A stretch of DNA of 30,268 nt from Peptostreptococcaceae bacterium (lineage in GTDB: Bacteria > Bacillota > Clostridia > Peptostreptococcales > Peptostreptococcaceae). This document shows positions 7,290 to 14,695 of the stretch, one piece after another. The notes below the pieces were generated by a model that had not been told where the DNA came from, ran no database searches, and saw only the letters and a list, made by a program, of their open reading frames with translations. Every line of letters begins with the position of its first letter. Position 1 is the stretch's first letter. The translations under genes and the position numbers were made by a program. Location: assembly GCA_902363255.1 (NCBI GenBank), contig CABIZO010000013.1, positions 1 to 30,268 on the forward strand. Direction: 5' to 3'.

Positions 7290-7688
7290 ATGACAATGAC
7301 AGATCCAATTGCAGATATGCTTACTCGTATAAGAAATGCGAACACTGTTAAGCATGAAACTGTTGACGTTCCTGCTTCTAACATAAAGAAAGAAATAGTT
7401 AGAATCTTATTAGAAGAAGGTTTCGTTAGAGGTTATGATGTTATAGAAGATGAGAAACAAGGAATAATAAGAATACAATTAAAGTACGGACAATCAGGCG
7501 AAAGAGTTATACAAGGTATAAAGAGAATATCTAAACCTGGTATGAGAGTTTATACAAATGCTTATGAAGTACCAAAGGTATTAAACGGATTAGGAATATC
7601 TATAATATCTACTTCAAAAGGTATATTAACTGATAGACAAGCAAGAAAAGAAAATGTTGGTGGAGAAGTAATCTGCTACGTTTGGTAA
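7290..7688 (+). CDS. rpsH: 30S ribosomal protein S8
   Basis: S8 (132 residues) binds the central domain of 16S rRNA. MTMTDPIADMLTRIRNAN at the start and the C-terminal GGEVICYVW are signatures, as is STSKGILTDRQARKENVGG (about residues 107-125). In E. coli, S8 represses the spc operon by binding an mRNA mimic near L5; no such mimic was recognised here. The ATG follows AAAGGAGGG. Confidence 0.98.
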   Translation: MTMTDPIADMLTRIRNANTVKHETVDVPASNIKKEIVRILLEEGFVRGYDVIEDEKQGIIRIQLKYGQSGERVIQGIKRISKPGMRVYTNAYEVPKVLNGLGISIISTSKGILTDRQARKENVGGEVICYVW

Positions 7689-7717
7689 TCAATCGAACTA
7701 AGTAAGGAGGTGCGACT

Positions 7718-8260
7718 ATGTCAAGAATAGGTGTTAAACCAATAACAGTACCAGCTGGTGTTGAAGTTACTATAGCTGCTGATAATACAGTAACTGTAAA
7801 AGGACCTAAAGGAACTTTAACAAAGCAATTTGATGGTGCTTTAACTATAAAACAAGAAGGAAATGTTATAACTGTTGAAAGACCAACAAATAACAAGCAA
7901 CACAGATCATTACACGGGTTAACTAGAACTTTAATAGATAACATGGTAATAGGTGTTAATGCTGGTTTCGAAAAGAAATTAGAATTAGTAGGTGTTGGAT
8001 ACAGAGCACAAAAACAAGGAAATAAATTAGTTATGAACTTAGGATACTCTCATCCAGTTGAGATGGTAGATCCAGAAGGAATAACTGTAGAAGCTCCAAA
8101 TCAAACAGAATTAGTAGTAAAAGGTATAGACAAGCAATTAGTTGGTAACTATGCTGCTAAAATAAGAGATTGGAGAAAACCAGAGCCATACAAAGGTAAA
8201 GGTATAAGATACGCTGGTGAAGTTGTAAGACGTAAAGAAGGTAAAACTGGTAAAAAGTAA
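7718..8260 (+). CDS. rplF: 50S ribosomal protein L6
   Basis: L6 (180 residues) has two similar domains near the sarcin-ricin loop and the factor-binding site. SRIGVKPITVPAGVEV and the second-domain signature RDWRKPEPYKGKGIRYAGEV (residues 146-165) identify it. The ATG follows TAAGGAGGTG. Length and spacing (35 bases to rplR) are normal. Confidence 0.98.
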   Translation: MSRIGVKPITVPAGVEVTIAADNTVTVKGPKGTLTKQFDGALTIKQEGNVITVERPTNNKQHRSLHGLTRTLIDNMVIGVNAGFEKKLELVGVGYRAQKQGNKLVMNLGYSHPVEMVDPEGITVEAPNQTELVVKGIDKQLVGNYAAKIRDWRKPEPYKGKGIRYAGEVVRRKEGKTGKK

Positions 8261-8295
8261 GCCTAATTAAATAAAGGTTGAAAGGAGTGAGCTTA

Positions 8296-8664
8296 ATGTT
8301 AAAGAAAGCTGATAAAAATGCTATAAGACTTCAAAGACATAAGAGAGTTAGAAGAAAAGTTTCTGGAACTACTCAAAGACCAAGATTATGTGTATTCAGA
8401 AGTTCAAACAATATATACGCTCAAATAATAGATGACACTAATAGAGTAACTCTTGTTGCTGCTTCTTCTTTAGAAGCAGACGTTAAGGGTGCTGTTAATC
8501 ATACAGGAAATAAAGAAGCAGCTAAATTAGTTGGACAATTAGTAGCTAAGAAAGCTGTAGAAAAAGGTATAACTGAAGTTGTATTTGACAGAGGTGGATA
8601 CTTATATCACGGAAGAATAAAAGAGTTAGCTGAAGCTGCAAGAGAAGCTGGTCTTAAATTCTAA
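8296..8664 (+). CDS. rplR: 50S ribosomal protein L18
   Basis: L18 (122 residues) binds 5S rRNA with L5. Features are RLQRHKRVRRKVSGTTQRPRL in the basic N-terminal part, VFRSSNNIYAQIIDD, and the end FDRGGYLYHGRIKELAEAAREAGLKF. The frame is open further upstream to a TTG at 8278, but the AAAGGAG at 8282-8287 lies inside that extension and points to the ATG at 8296, giving the standard N-terminus MLKKADKNA. Confidence 0.97.
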   Translation: MLKKADKNAIRLQRHKRVRRKVSGTTQRPRLCVFRSSNNIYAQIIDDTNRVTLVAASSLEADVKGAVNHTGNKEAAKLVGQLVAKKAVEKGITEVVFDRGGYLYHGRIKELAEAAREAGLKF

Positions 8665-8686
8665 TTAAAAAAGGAGGGACATGCAC

Positions 8687-9190
8687 ATGCGTCAAATGAT
8701 AGATGCGAGACAACTAGACTTACAAGAAAAAGTTGTTGAAGTTAGACGTGTTACTAAAGTTGTTAAAGGTGGTAGAAACTTTAGATTCGCAGCTTTAGTA
8801 GTTGTTGGAGATGAAAACGGACACGTTGGAATAGGTTCTGGAAAAGCTATGGAAGTTCCAGATGCTATAAGAAAAGCAGTAGAAGATGCTAAAAAGAATC
8901 TTATTAAAGTTCCTATGGTAGGAACTACTATACCTCACGAAGTAATCGGACACTTCGGTGCTGGAAGAATAATAATAATGCCAGCTCAAGAAGGTACAGG
9001 AGTTATCGCTGGTGGGGCTGCTAGAGACTTATTAGAATTAGCTGGATTAAAAGACGTTAGAGCGAAATGCCTAGGTACTAGAAATCCAAGAAACATGGTA
9101 AATGCTACAATAGAAGGACTTAAATCACTTAAAACAGCTGAGCAAGTAGCTGCATTAAGAGGTAAAAAAGTTGAAGATCTTTTAGGCTAA
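8687..9190 (+). CDS. rpsE: 30S ribosomal protein S5
   Basis: S5 (167 residues) takes part in decoding accuracy and mRNA unwinding. The spectinomycin-contact loop VKGGRNFRFAAL (residues 26-37) has the wild-type sequence. The dsRBD-like N-terminal fold is followed by the C-terminal domain with KCLGTRNPRNMVNAT. ATG codons at 8681 and 8687 are in frame. The AGGAGG at 8672-8677 is only three bases from the first but nine from the second, so MRQMIDARQ (8687) is chosen. Confidence 0.96.
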   Translation: MRQMIDARQLDLQEKVVEVRRVTKVVKGGRNFRFAALVVVGDENGHVGIGSGKAMEVPDAIRKAVEDAKKNLIKVPMVGTTIPHEVIGHFGAGRIIIMPAQEGTGVIAGGAARDLLELAGLKDVRAKCLGTRNPRNMVNATIEGLKSLKTAEQVAALRGKKVEDLLG

Positions 9191-9204
9191 GGAGGTAGTG
9201 TGAA

Positions 9205-9390
9205 ATGGCTAAATTACAAATCAAATTAGTTAGAAGTACAATAGGAACTACTCCTAACCAAAGAAAAAACGTTGAAGCGTTAGGATTAACAAAAAGAGAA
9301 CAAGTAGTTGTTAAAGAAGATAATGCCCAAATGAGAGGTATGATAGCAAAAGTTAGTCACTTAGTTGAAGTAACTGAAATAGCTGAATAA
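9205..9390 (+). CDS. rpmD: 50S ribosomal protein L30
   Basis: L30 (61 residues) is a small single-domain 50S protein. AKLQIKLVRSTIGTTPNQRK (residues 2-21) and LGLTKREQVVVKEDNAQMRG are characteristic. The ATG follows TAAGGAGGTAG, part of which overlaps the rpsE stop. It sits between rpsE and rplO as in most firmicutes. Confidence 0.97.
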   Translation: MAKLQIKLVRSTIGTTPNQRKNVEALGLTKREQVVVKEDNAQMRGMIAKVSHLVEVTEIAE

Positions 9391-9422
9391 TTTATTTAAG
9401 AAATAAGAAGGAGGTGCAATCT

Positions 9423-9866
9423 ATGAAACTACATGAGTTAAAACCTGCTAAAGGAGCAGTAAAAGCTAAGAAAAGATTAGGTAGAGGTACTGCTACTGGT
9501 CAAGGTAAAACTGCAGGACGTGGACAAAAAGGTCAAAAGTCTCGTTCAGGTGGTGGAGTTAGAGTAGGATTCGAAGGTGGACAAATGCCACTTGCAAGAA
9601 GATTACCTAAAAGAGGTTTCACAAATATATTCAAAAAGCAATACACTGAAGTTAACGTTGAGCTTTTAAATAGATTCGAAAATGGTGCTGAGGTAACTGC
9701 AGAATTATTAAAATCTACAGGTGCTATAAGCAAAATAGAAAAAGACGGTATAAAAATATTAGGACAAGGAAATCTTGAAAAAGCTGTTACAGTTAAAGCT
9801 GCTAAATTCACAGCATCAGCTCAAGAGAAAATAGAAAAAGCTGGAGGAAAAGCTGAATTAGTATAA
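9423..9866 (+). CDS. rplO: 50S ribosomal protein L15
   Basis: L15 (147 residues) is a late-assembly 50S protein with a Gly/Arg/Lys-rich N-terminal extension: KRLGRGTATGQGKTAGRGQK and SRSGGGVRVGFEGGQMPL lie in about the first 60 residues. The C-terminal domain ends KIEKAGGKAELV. A longer open frame starts at 9414, but GGAGGTGC at 9411-9418 marks the ATG at 9423 (MKLHELKPAKG). The secY gene follows 35 bases later. Confidence 0.97.
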   Translation: MKLHELKPAKGAVKAKKRLGRGTATGQGKTAGRGQKGQKSRSGGGVRVGFEGGQMPLARRLPKRGFTNIFKKQYTEVNVELLNRFENGAEVTAELLKSTGAISKIEKDGIKILGQGNLEKAVTVKAAKFTASAQEKIEKAGGKAELV

Positions 9867-9901
9867 TTTAAGCTTTCTTGCAATACTTGTGGGGTGATTA
9901 C

Positions 9902-11170
9902 GTGCTATCAAAGATAAAACAATCTTGGAAAGTGAAAGATGTAAGAAAAAGAATTTTATATACCCTAATGATGATTCTAATATTTAGAATAGGTACTACT
10001 ATACCAGTTCCTGGAGTCAATACCAGTATTATAAAGGATATGGTAGGCAACAATAGCCTACTTTCCCTATATAATATGTTTGTTGGGGGAGCTTTTAGTA
10101 ATTTCACTTTATTTGCTTTAGGTATAGGACCGTTTATTACAGCTTCGATTATTATACAACTTCTTACAATAGGTTTTGATAGTTTAAAAGAACTACAAAA
10201 ATCTGGTGAAGAAGGCAGAAAGAAAATGAATGCATATACTAGATATACAGCTTTAGCATTAGGATTTGTACAAGCAATAGGTATTACCCTAGGAATTGTA
10301 AGATCTGCTTTGGCATCTGATAGCATATTTTTCATTTTAACCGTTATAGTAACTCTAGTTGCAGGTAGTATGCTTGTAATGTGGATGGGTGACAGAATTA
10401 CTGAAAAAGGTTTAGGTAATGGTAGTTCAATTATAATATTCGTTGGTATTATATCAAGAATACCATCAGATCTTATAGGAACTGTAAATGATGTAAATCA
10501 AGGGAATTTAGCTTTATGGGCTGCAATACTAATTGTAGTTGTAATGTTAATAACTATAATGGCTGTAACATATATAAATGAAGCAGTTAGAAAAATTCCA
10601 GTACAATATGCTAAAAGAGTTGTTGGAAGAAAGTTATACGGAGGACAAAGTTCTCATATACCTATGAAAGTAAACCAATCAGGTGTTATGCCAATAATAT
10701 TTGCTAGTTCACTTTTAGCTTTTCCACAAACAATAGCATTATTCATGGGAGAAAGTGCTCAAACATTTGTATCAACTTACCTAAGTACAAGTTCAGACAT
10801 AGGTTTTTGGATATATAGATCTTTAGAAGTTCTATTGATAGTATTTTTCTCATATTTCTACACTACTATATCATTCAATACTGAAGATATAGCGGAGAAT
10901 ATGAAAAACAATGGTGGATTTATTCCTGGTATAAGACCTGGAATGCCTACAATTGATTATTTAAATAAAATATTATCAAAGCTAACATTAGCAGGAGCTG
11001 TATTCTTAGCTATAATTGCGATGATACCAGCATTTACAGTACATTTCTTAAGTGTTGAAATGAGTTTAGCTGGAACATCTATACTAATCGTTGTAGGGGT
11101 CGCTCTTGAACTTAAGAGACAATTAGAGTCACACCTTGTTATGAGAAGTTATCAAGGATTTTTAAAATAA
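9902..11170 (+). CDS. secY: Protein translocase subunit SecY
   Basis: SecY (422 residues from this start) is the ten-helix pore of the Sec translocon in the cytoplasmic membrane. The N-terminal RKRILYTLMMILIFRIGTTI gives helix 1, GITEKGLGNGSSIIIF-like sequence (DRITEKGLGNGSS) marks the loop before helix 5, and FFSYFYTTISFNTEDIAENM is the conserved cytoplasmic loop/helix 8 region. The start is GTG at 9902, six bases after GGGGTGATT; an upstream TTG at 9878 is in frame but lacks a ribosome binding site. Codon use is less biased than in the ribosomal protein genes before it. Confidence 0.97.
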   Translation: MLSKIKQSWKVKDVRKRILYTLMMILIFRIGTTIPVPGVNTSIIKDMVGNNSLLSLYNMFVGGAFSNFTLFALGIGPFITASIIIQLLTIGFDSLKELQKSGEEGRKKMNAYTRYTALALGFVQAIGITLGIVRSALASDSIFFILTVIVTLVAGSMLVMWMGDRITEKGLGNGSSIIIFVGIISRIPSDLIGTVNDVNQGNLALWAAILIVVVMLITIMAVTYINEAVRKIPVQYAKRVVGRKLYGGQSSHIPMKVNQSGVMPIIFASSLLAFPQTIALFMGESAQTFVSTYLSTSSDIGFWIYRSLEVLLIVFFSYFYTTISFNTEDIAENMKNNGGFIPGIRPGMPTIDYLNKILSKLTLAGAVFLAIIAMIPAFTVHFLSVEMSLAGTSILIVVGVALELKRQLESHLVMRSYQGFLK

Positions 11171-11185
11171 ATTGGAGATGATAGT

Positions 11186-11836
11186 ATGAGACTTATATTA
11201 TTAGGACCTCCTGGGGCTGGTAAAGGTACTCAAGCTGCAGGAATAGTTGAAAAATACCAAATACCTCATATATCAACAGGAGATATATTCAGAAAAAATA
11301 TTAAAGAAGGAACGGATCTTGGAAAAAAAGCTAAAGAGTTTATAGACCAAGGATTATTAGTTCCTGATGAATTAACTGTAGGATTAGTTACAGATAGATT
11401 ATCACAAGATGATTGTAAAAATGGGTTCATGTTAGATGGATTCCCAAGAAATGTAGCTCAAGCTGAACAGTTAGATGCTTTCTTAAAAGATACAGGAATG
11501 GCATTAGATAGAGTTATCAACATAGAAGTTGATAAAGAAAAATTAGTAGCAAGAGCAGTTGGTAGAAGAATCTGCAAATCTTGCGGTGCTACTTATCATA
11601 TAGAATTTAACCCTTCAAAAGAAGAAGGAGTTTGTGATATATGTAAAGGTGAGCTTTATCAAAGAGCTGACGACAATGAAGAAACTGTATCAAGAAGAAT
11701 ACAAGTTTACTTAGATGAAACTAAACCATTAGCTGATTATTATTCTAAAGCAGGTATAATAGCAGATATAAATGGTCAACAATCTATAGACAAAGTATTT
11801 AATGATATAGTTGCTGCTTTAGAAAGTAGTAAATAA
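11186..11836 (+). CDS. adk: Adenylate kinase (zinc-lid type)
   Basis: Adenylate kinase (216 residues) interconverts ATP and AMP with two ADP. The P-loop GPPGAGKGT is at residues 7-15, the AMP-binding DGFPRNVAQAEQL at about 84-96, and the lid carries four cysteines (C130, C133, C150, C153), the structural zinc site of Gram-positive enzymes. The ATG follows TTGGAGATG. It lies 15 bases after secY and only three bases before map, one co-transcribed block. Confidence 0.98.
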   Translation: MRLILLGPPGAGKGTQAAGIVEKYQIPHISTGDIFRKNIKEGTDLGKKAKEFIDQGLLVPDELTVGLVTDRLSQDDCKNGFMLDGFPRNVAQAEQLDAFLKDTGMALDRVINIEVDKEKLVARAVGRRICKSCGATYHIEFNPSKEEGVCDICKGELYQRADDNEETVSRRIQVYLDETKPLADYYSKAGIIADINGQQSIDKVFNDIVAALESSK

Positions 11837-11839
11837 TCA

Positions 11840-12586
11840 ATGATTATTATAAAATCTAAATCAGAAATTGAACTTATGAGGGAAGTGGGAAAAATTGTCG
11901 CTGACACTCATGAAGTTATTAGAGAAGCTATTATTCCGGGAATATCTACTTTAGAGTTAGATAAAATAGCTGAAGAAAATATAAGAAAATATAATGCAGT
12001 ACCGTCTTTTAAAGGCTATGGAGGATTTCCAGGAAGTATATGTGCTTCTATTAACAACAAAGTTGTGCATGGAATTCCTGGTAATGAAATAGTAAAAGAG
12101 GGAGACATTATAAGTATAGATATAGGCGCCTATTATAAAGGATACCATGGTGACTCTGCGAAGACTCATGGAGTTGGCCTGATATCTGAAGAAAATAGGA
12201 AACTTATAGAAGTTGCAAAAGAGAGCTTCTATGAAGGACTTAAATTTGCGAAAGTTGGATATAGACTTTCGGATATCTCACACACAATACAAGCACACAC
12301 AGAAAAAAATGGTTTTTCAGTAGTTAGGTCACTAGTTGGTCATGGAATCGGTAAAGATCTTCATGAATCACCGAATATTCCTAACTATGGTAAACCGAAC
12401 AGAGGACCTATGTTAAAACCAGGAATGGTATTAGCTATAGAGCCGATGATAAATCAAGGAAGTCACCATGTTTACTGTTTAGCCGATGGTTGGACGATAG
12501 TAACGGGAGATGGAAAGAATTCTGCTCATTATGAGCATACGATAGCAATAACAGAGGGTGAACCTCTTATATTAACTAGTTTGTAA
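11840..12586 (+). CDS. map: Methionine aminopeptidase, type I
   Basis: This cytosolic enzyme (248 residues) removes the initiator methionine from nascent proteins. All metal ligands of the pita-bread fold are visible: D94, D105, H168, E201 and E232, with H77 (VHGIP) as the conserved active-site His. The N-terminus IIIKSKSEIELMREVGKIV is typical of type Ia forms without a zinc-finger extension. The start three bases after the adk stop has no strong ribosome binding site, so translation is probably coupled to adk. Its codon usage is less biased than that of the ribosomal genes. Confidence 0.97.
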   Translation: MIIIKSKSEIELMREVGKIVADTHEVIREAIIPGISTLELDKIAEENIRKYNAVPSFKGYGGFPGSICASINNKVVHGIPGNEIVKEGDIISIDIGAYYKGYHGDSAKTHGVGLISEENRKLIEVAKESFYEGLKFAKVGYRLSDISHTIQAHTEKNGFSVVRSLVGHGIGKDLHESPNIPNYGKPNRGPMLKPGMVLAIEPMINQGSHHVYCLADGWTIVTGDGKNSAHYEHTIAITEGEPLILTSL

Positions 12587-12591
12587 AAAAC

Positions 12592-12609
12592 GATAGTATA
12601 AATGCTATC
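12592..12609 (+). other. Small inverted repeat between map and infA
   Basis: GATAG (12592-12596) pairs with CTATC (12605-12609), and inner bases extend the stem to about seven or eight pairs including one G-U. No T tract follows, so this is not a terminator. It may be an mRNA processing or stability element. Confidence 0.3.
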
Positions 12610-12666
12610 ATAAAAATTGCATTTAGTTCTAAGTATTTAAATGTAAAATGGAGGGCTGATTATATA

Positions 12667-12885
12667 ATGGCCAAAAAAGATGTTATAGAATTTGAAGGTA
12701 CAGTTATTGAAAACTTACCAAACGCTATGTTTAAAGTTAGACTAGAGAATGGACATGAGGTATTATGCCATTTATCTGGTAAGTTAAGAATGAACTTCAT
12801 AAGAATTCTTGAGGGTGATAAGGTTAATGTTGAGCTTTCACCTTATGATCTTACAAGAGGAAGAATCACTTGGCGTAAGAAATAG
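12667..12885 (+). CDS. infA: Translation initiation factor IF-1
   Basis: IF-1 (72 residues, standard length) is an OB-fold protein that occupies the 30S A site during initiation. AKKDVIEFEGTVIENLPNAM at the start and LSGKLRMNFIRILEGDKVNV (about residues 37-56) are nearly invariant. The ATG follows TGGAGGGCTGATTATATA. An 80-base gap separates it from map; no convincing promoter was seen there. The rpmJ gene follows 29 bases downstream. Confidence 0.98.
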   Translation: MAKKDVIEFEGTVIENLPNAMFKVRLENGHEVLCHLSGKLRMNFIRILEGDKVNVELSPYDLTRGRITWRKK

Positions 12886-12914
12886 GCTATGTACTAGTCT
12901 AAGGAGGGATAATA

Positions 12915-13028
12915 ATGAAGGTAAGACCATCAGTAAAACCAATGTGCGAAAAATGCAAAATCATTAAAAGAAAAGGTAAAGTAATGGTTATATGCGAAAA
13001 TCCTAAGCACAAACAAAAACAAGGATAA
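12915..13028 (+). CDS. rpmJ: 50S ribosomal protein L36 (zinc type)
   Basis: This 37-residue protein begins MKVRPSVKPMCEKCK and ends NPKHKQKQG. The zinc ligands C11, C14, C27 and H32 are all present, giving the C+ form of L36, a small 23S rRNA-binding protein near the base of the L7/L12 stalk. The ATG follows AAGGAGGGATAATA. It is very short but unmistakable from its sequence and its place between infA and rpsM. Confidence 0.97.
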   Translation: MKVRPSVKPMCEKCKIIKRKGKVMVICENPKHKQKQG

Positions 13029-13059
13029 GAAAATATTACTAGCAAAAAGTCATCAAATA

Positions 13060-13068
13060 TGTTATAAT
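13060..13068 (+). promoter_or_regulatory. Extended -10 promoter before rpsM
   Basis: TGT at 13060-13062 followed by TATAAT at 13063-13068 is a full extended -10 element. The -35 position (TAGCAA, 13040-13045) is poor, as is usual with extended -10 promoters. It would give the rpsM-rpsK-rpsD-rpoA-rplQ segment its own start, with a leader of about 110 bases. Confidence 0.6.
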
Positions 13069-13109
13069 GTTTAAATGTGACATTGACTGGATGCGTTGGA
13101 AATACAGTA

Positions 13110-13139
13110 CTTGAATAGTTTTTTAGTGAAATATTCAAG
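13110..13139 (+). promoter_or_regulatory. Hairpin in the rpsM leader
   Basis: CTTGAATA (13110-13117) pairs perfectly with TATTCAAG (13132-13139) around a 14-base T-rich loop. It lies downstream of the extended -10 promoter and 46 bases before the rpsM ATG. The sequence after the stem is A-rich, so it is not a terminator. It is a candidate for an S4-, S13- or other protein-binding leader, by inference only. Confidence 0.4.
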
Positions 13140-13185
13140 CAAAACAATTAAAAGAAAAATAACTAAGTCGTAGGAGGTGCAAGTA

Positions 13186-13557
13186 ATGGCAAGAATCGCT
13201 GGGGTAGATTTACCTAGAGAAAAAAGAGCGGAAATAGGCTTAACTTATATATATGGTATAGGTAGAGCAACTGCTAATGAAATATTAGCAAAAGCTGAGA
13301 TAAATCCAGATGTAAGAATCAAAGATTTATCAGATGATGAAGTTAATACATTAAGAAGAATAATAGACACTGATTTCTTAGTTGAAGGTGACTTAAGAAG
13401 AGAAATCGCTTTAAATATAAAAAGATTAAGAGATATAAAATGCTACAGAGGTATAAGACATGCTAAAGGTTTACCACTAAGAGGGCAAAAAACTAAGACT
13501 AACGCTAGAACTAGAAAAGGTCCTAGAAAAACTGTATCTCGTAAGAAGAAAAAATAA
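13186..13557 (+). CDS. rpsM: 30S ribosomal protein S13
   Basis: S13 (123 residues) is in the 30S head and contacts P-site tRNA and the large subunit. MARIAGVDLPREKRAEIGLTYIYGIG at the start contains the helix-hairpin region (split here as ARIAGVDLPREKR and GLTYIYGIGRATANEIL), and CYRGIRHAKGLPLRGQKTKT is the C-terminal signature followed by a basic tail. An in-frame GTG at 13177 lies inside the AGGAGGTGC ribosome binding site, so the ATG at 13186 is the start. Confidence 0.97.
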   Translation: MARIAGVDLPREKRAEIGLTYIYGIGRATANEILAKAEINPDVRIKDLSDDEVNTLRRIIDTDFLVEGDLRREIALNIKRLRDIKCYRGIRHAKGLPLRGQKTKTNARTRKGPRKTVSRKKKK

Positions 13558-13583
13558 TAAATAGATAGGAGGGAAATCGAACA

Positions 13584-13982
13584 ATGGCTAAACAAAAAAA
13601 GAAAGTTACTCGTGTAAGAAGAAGAGAACGTAAAAACATAGATCGTGGTCATGCACATATACAATCAACTTTTAACAACACTATAATCACTTTAACTGAC
13701 GTTCATGGGAATGCTATATCATGGGCATCTTCAGGACAATTAGGATTCAAAGGATCAAGAAAATCAACTCCATTTGCTTCTCAAATGGCTGCAGAAACTG
13801 CTGCTAAAGCTGCAATGGAACACGGTTTAAAAAGTGTTGAAGTATTCGTAAAAGGACCTGGTTCAGGAAGAGAAGCTGCTATAAGAGCTTTACAAGCAAC
13901 TGGACTAGAAGTAACAATGATAAAAGATGTTACTCCAATCCCACACAACGGATGTAGACCACCAAAAAGAAGAAGAGTATAA
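13584..13982 (+). CDS. rpsK: 30S ribosomal protein S11
   Basis: S11 (132 residues) lies on the 30S platform by the mRNA exit. The N-terminal basic stretch, then HIQSTFNNTIITLTDVHGNA (about residues 24-43) and the end DVTPIPHNGCRPPKRRRV are invariant. The ATG follows TAGGAGGG with a longer-than-average gap. It lies 15 bases before rpsD. Confidence 0.98.
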   Translation: MAKQKKKVTRVRRRERKNIDRGHAHIQSTFNNTIITLTDVHGNAISWASSGQLGFKGSRKSTPFASQMAAETAAKAAMEHGLKSVEVFVKGPGSGREAAIRALQATGLEVTMIKDVTPIPHNGCRPPKRRRV

Positions 13983-13997
13983 TTAGGAGGTGTAATT

Positions 13998-14621
13998 ATG
14001 GCAAGATATACTGGTGCATCATGCAGACAATGCCGTAGAGAAGGAATGAAATTATTCCTTAAAGGTGATAGATGTTATACAGATAAATGTGCTATAGTTA
14101 AGAGAAACTACGCTCCAGGACAACATGGACAAGGGAGAAAGAAAGTTTCTAACTATGGTTTACAATTAAGAGAAAAACAAAAAGTTAAAAGAATATACGG
14201 AGTTTTAGAAACTCAATTCAGAAACATGTACGAACGTGCTGAGAAAATGTCAGGTAAAACTGGTGAAAACTTATTAAGCTTATTAGAAAGAAGATTAGAT
14301 AATGTTGTTTACAGAATGGGATTAGCTAACTCTAGAAAAGAAGCTAGACAATTAATAACTCATGCACACTTTACTTTAAACGGTAAAAAAGTAGATATAC
14401 CTTCAATAACTGTAAAAGTTGGAGATGTTATAGCGGTTAAAGAAACTTCTAAATCATCTGCTAAATTCAAAGGTATAGTAGAAGCAAACACAAAAGTAGC
14501 TCCAAGATGGATAGATGCAAACGTAGAAAATATGACTGCAACTGTAACTGCTCTTCCAGGAAGAGAAGATATAGATCTTGAAATAGCTGAACACTTAATC
14601 ATAGAGCTTTATTCTAAATAA
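13998..14621 (+). CDS. rpsD: 30S ribosomal protein S4 (zinc-binding form)
   Basis: S4 (207 residues) starts 30S assembly by binding the 5' domain of 16S rRNA. Four cysteines near the N-terminus (C9, C12, C26, C31) mark the zinc-binding C+ version. The S4 RNA-binding domain spans about residues 96-160 (LERRLDNVVYRMG, then ARQLITHAHFTLNGKKVDIP). In Bacillus subtilis rpsD is a separate autoregulated gene. Here it sits inside the alpha operon as in E. coli and clostridia. The ATG follows TAGGAGGTG. Confidence 0.98.
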   Translation: MARYTGASCRQCRREGMKLFLKGDRCYTDKCAIVKRNYAPGQHGQGRKKVSNYGLQLREKQKVKRIYGVLETQFRNMYERAEKMSGKTGENLLSLLERRLDNVVYRMGLANSRKEARQLITHAHFTLNGKKVDIPSITVKVGDVIAVKETSKSSAKFKGIVEANTKVAPRWIDANVENMTATVTALPGREDIDLEIAEHLIIELYSK

Positions 14622-14625
14622 TAAG

Positions 14626-14653
14626 CATCTTCTAAAGTTTATCTTTAGAAGTG
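14626..14653 (+). other. Hairpin between rpsD and rpoA
   Basis: CTTCTAAAG (14629-14637) pairs perfectly with CTTTAGAAG (14643-14651) around a five-base loop; CA and TG outside can extend it past a bulged T. The following bases (GTTTACCCTC) are not a T tract. It may slow polymerase, protect an mRNA end or set the rpsD/rpoA expression ratio. Confidence 0.45.
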
Positions 14654-14695
14654 TTTACCCTCAGTGGATTAATAAATTTGAAGGAGGGTTTATCC

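Noticed and set aside
7609..7944. A minus-strand open frame across rpsH and rplF
   Set aside because: It spans two certain genes on the other strand; no start signals.
9898..10335. A 145-codon minus-strand open frame inside secY
   Set aside because: It is the antisense shadow of secY, with no ribosome binding site or recognisable domain.
12617..12649. Promoter for infA (TTGCAT ... TAAAAT)
   Set aside because: The spacing of 21 bases is too long and both boxes are imperfect.
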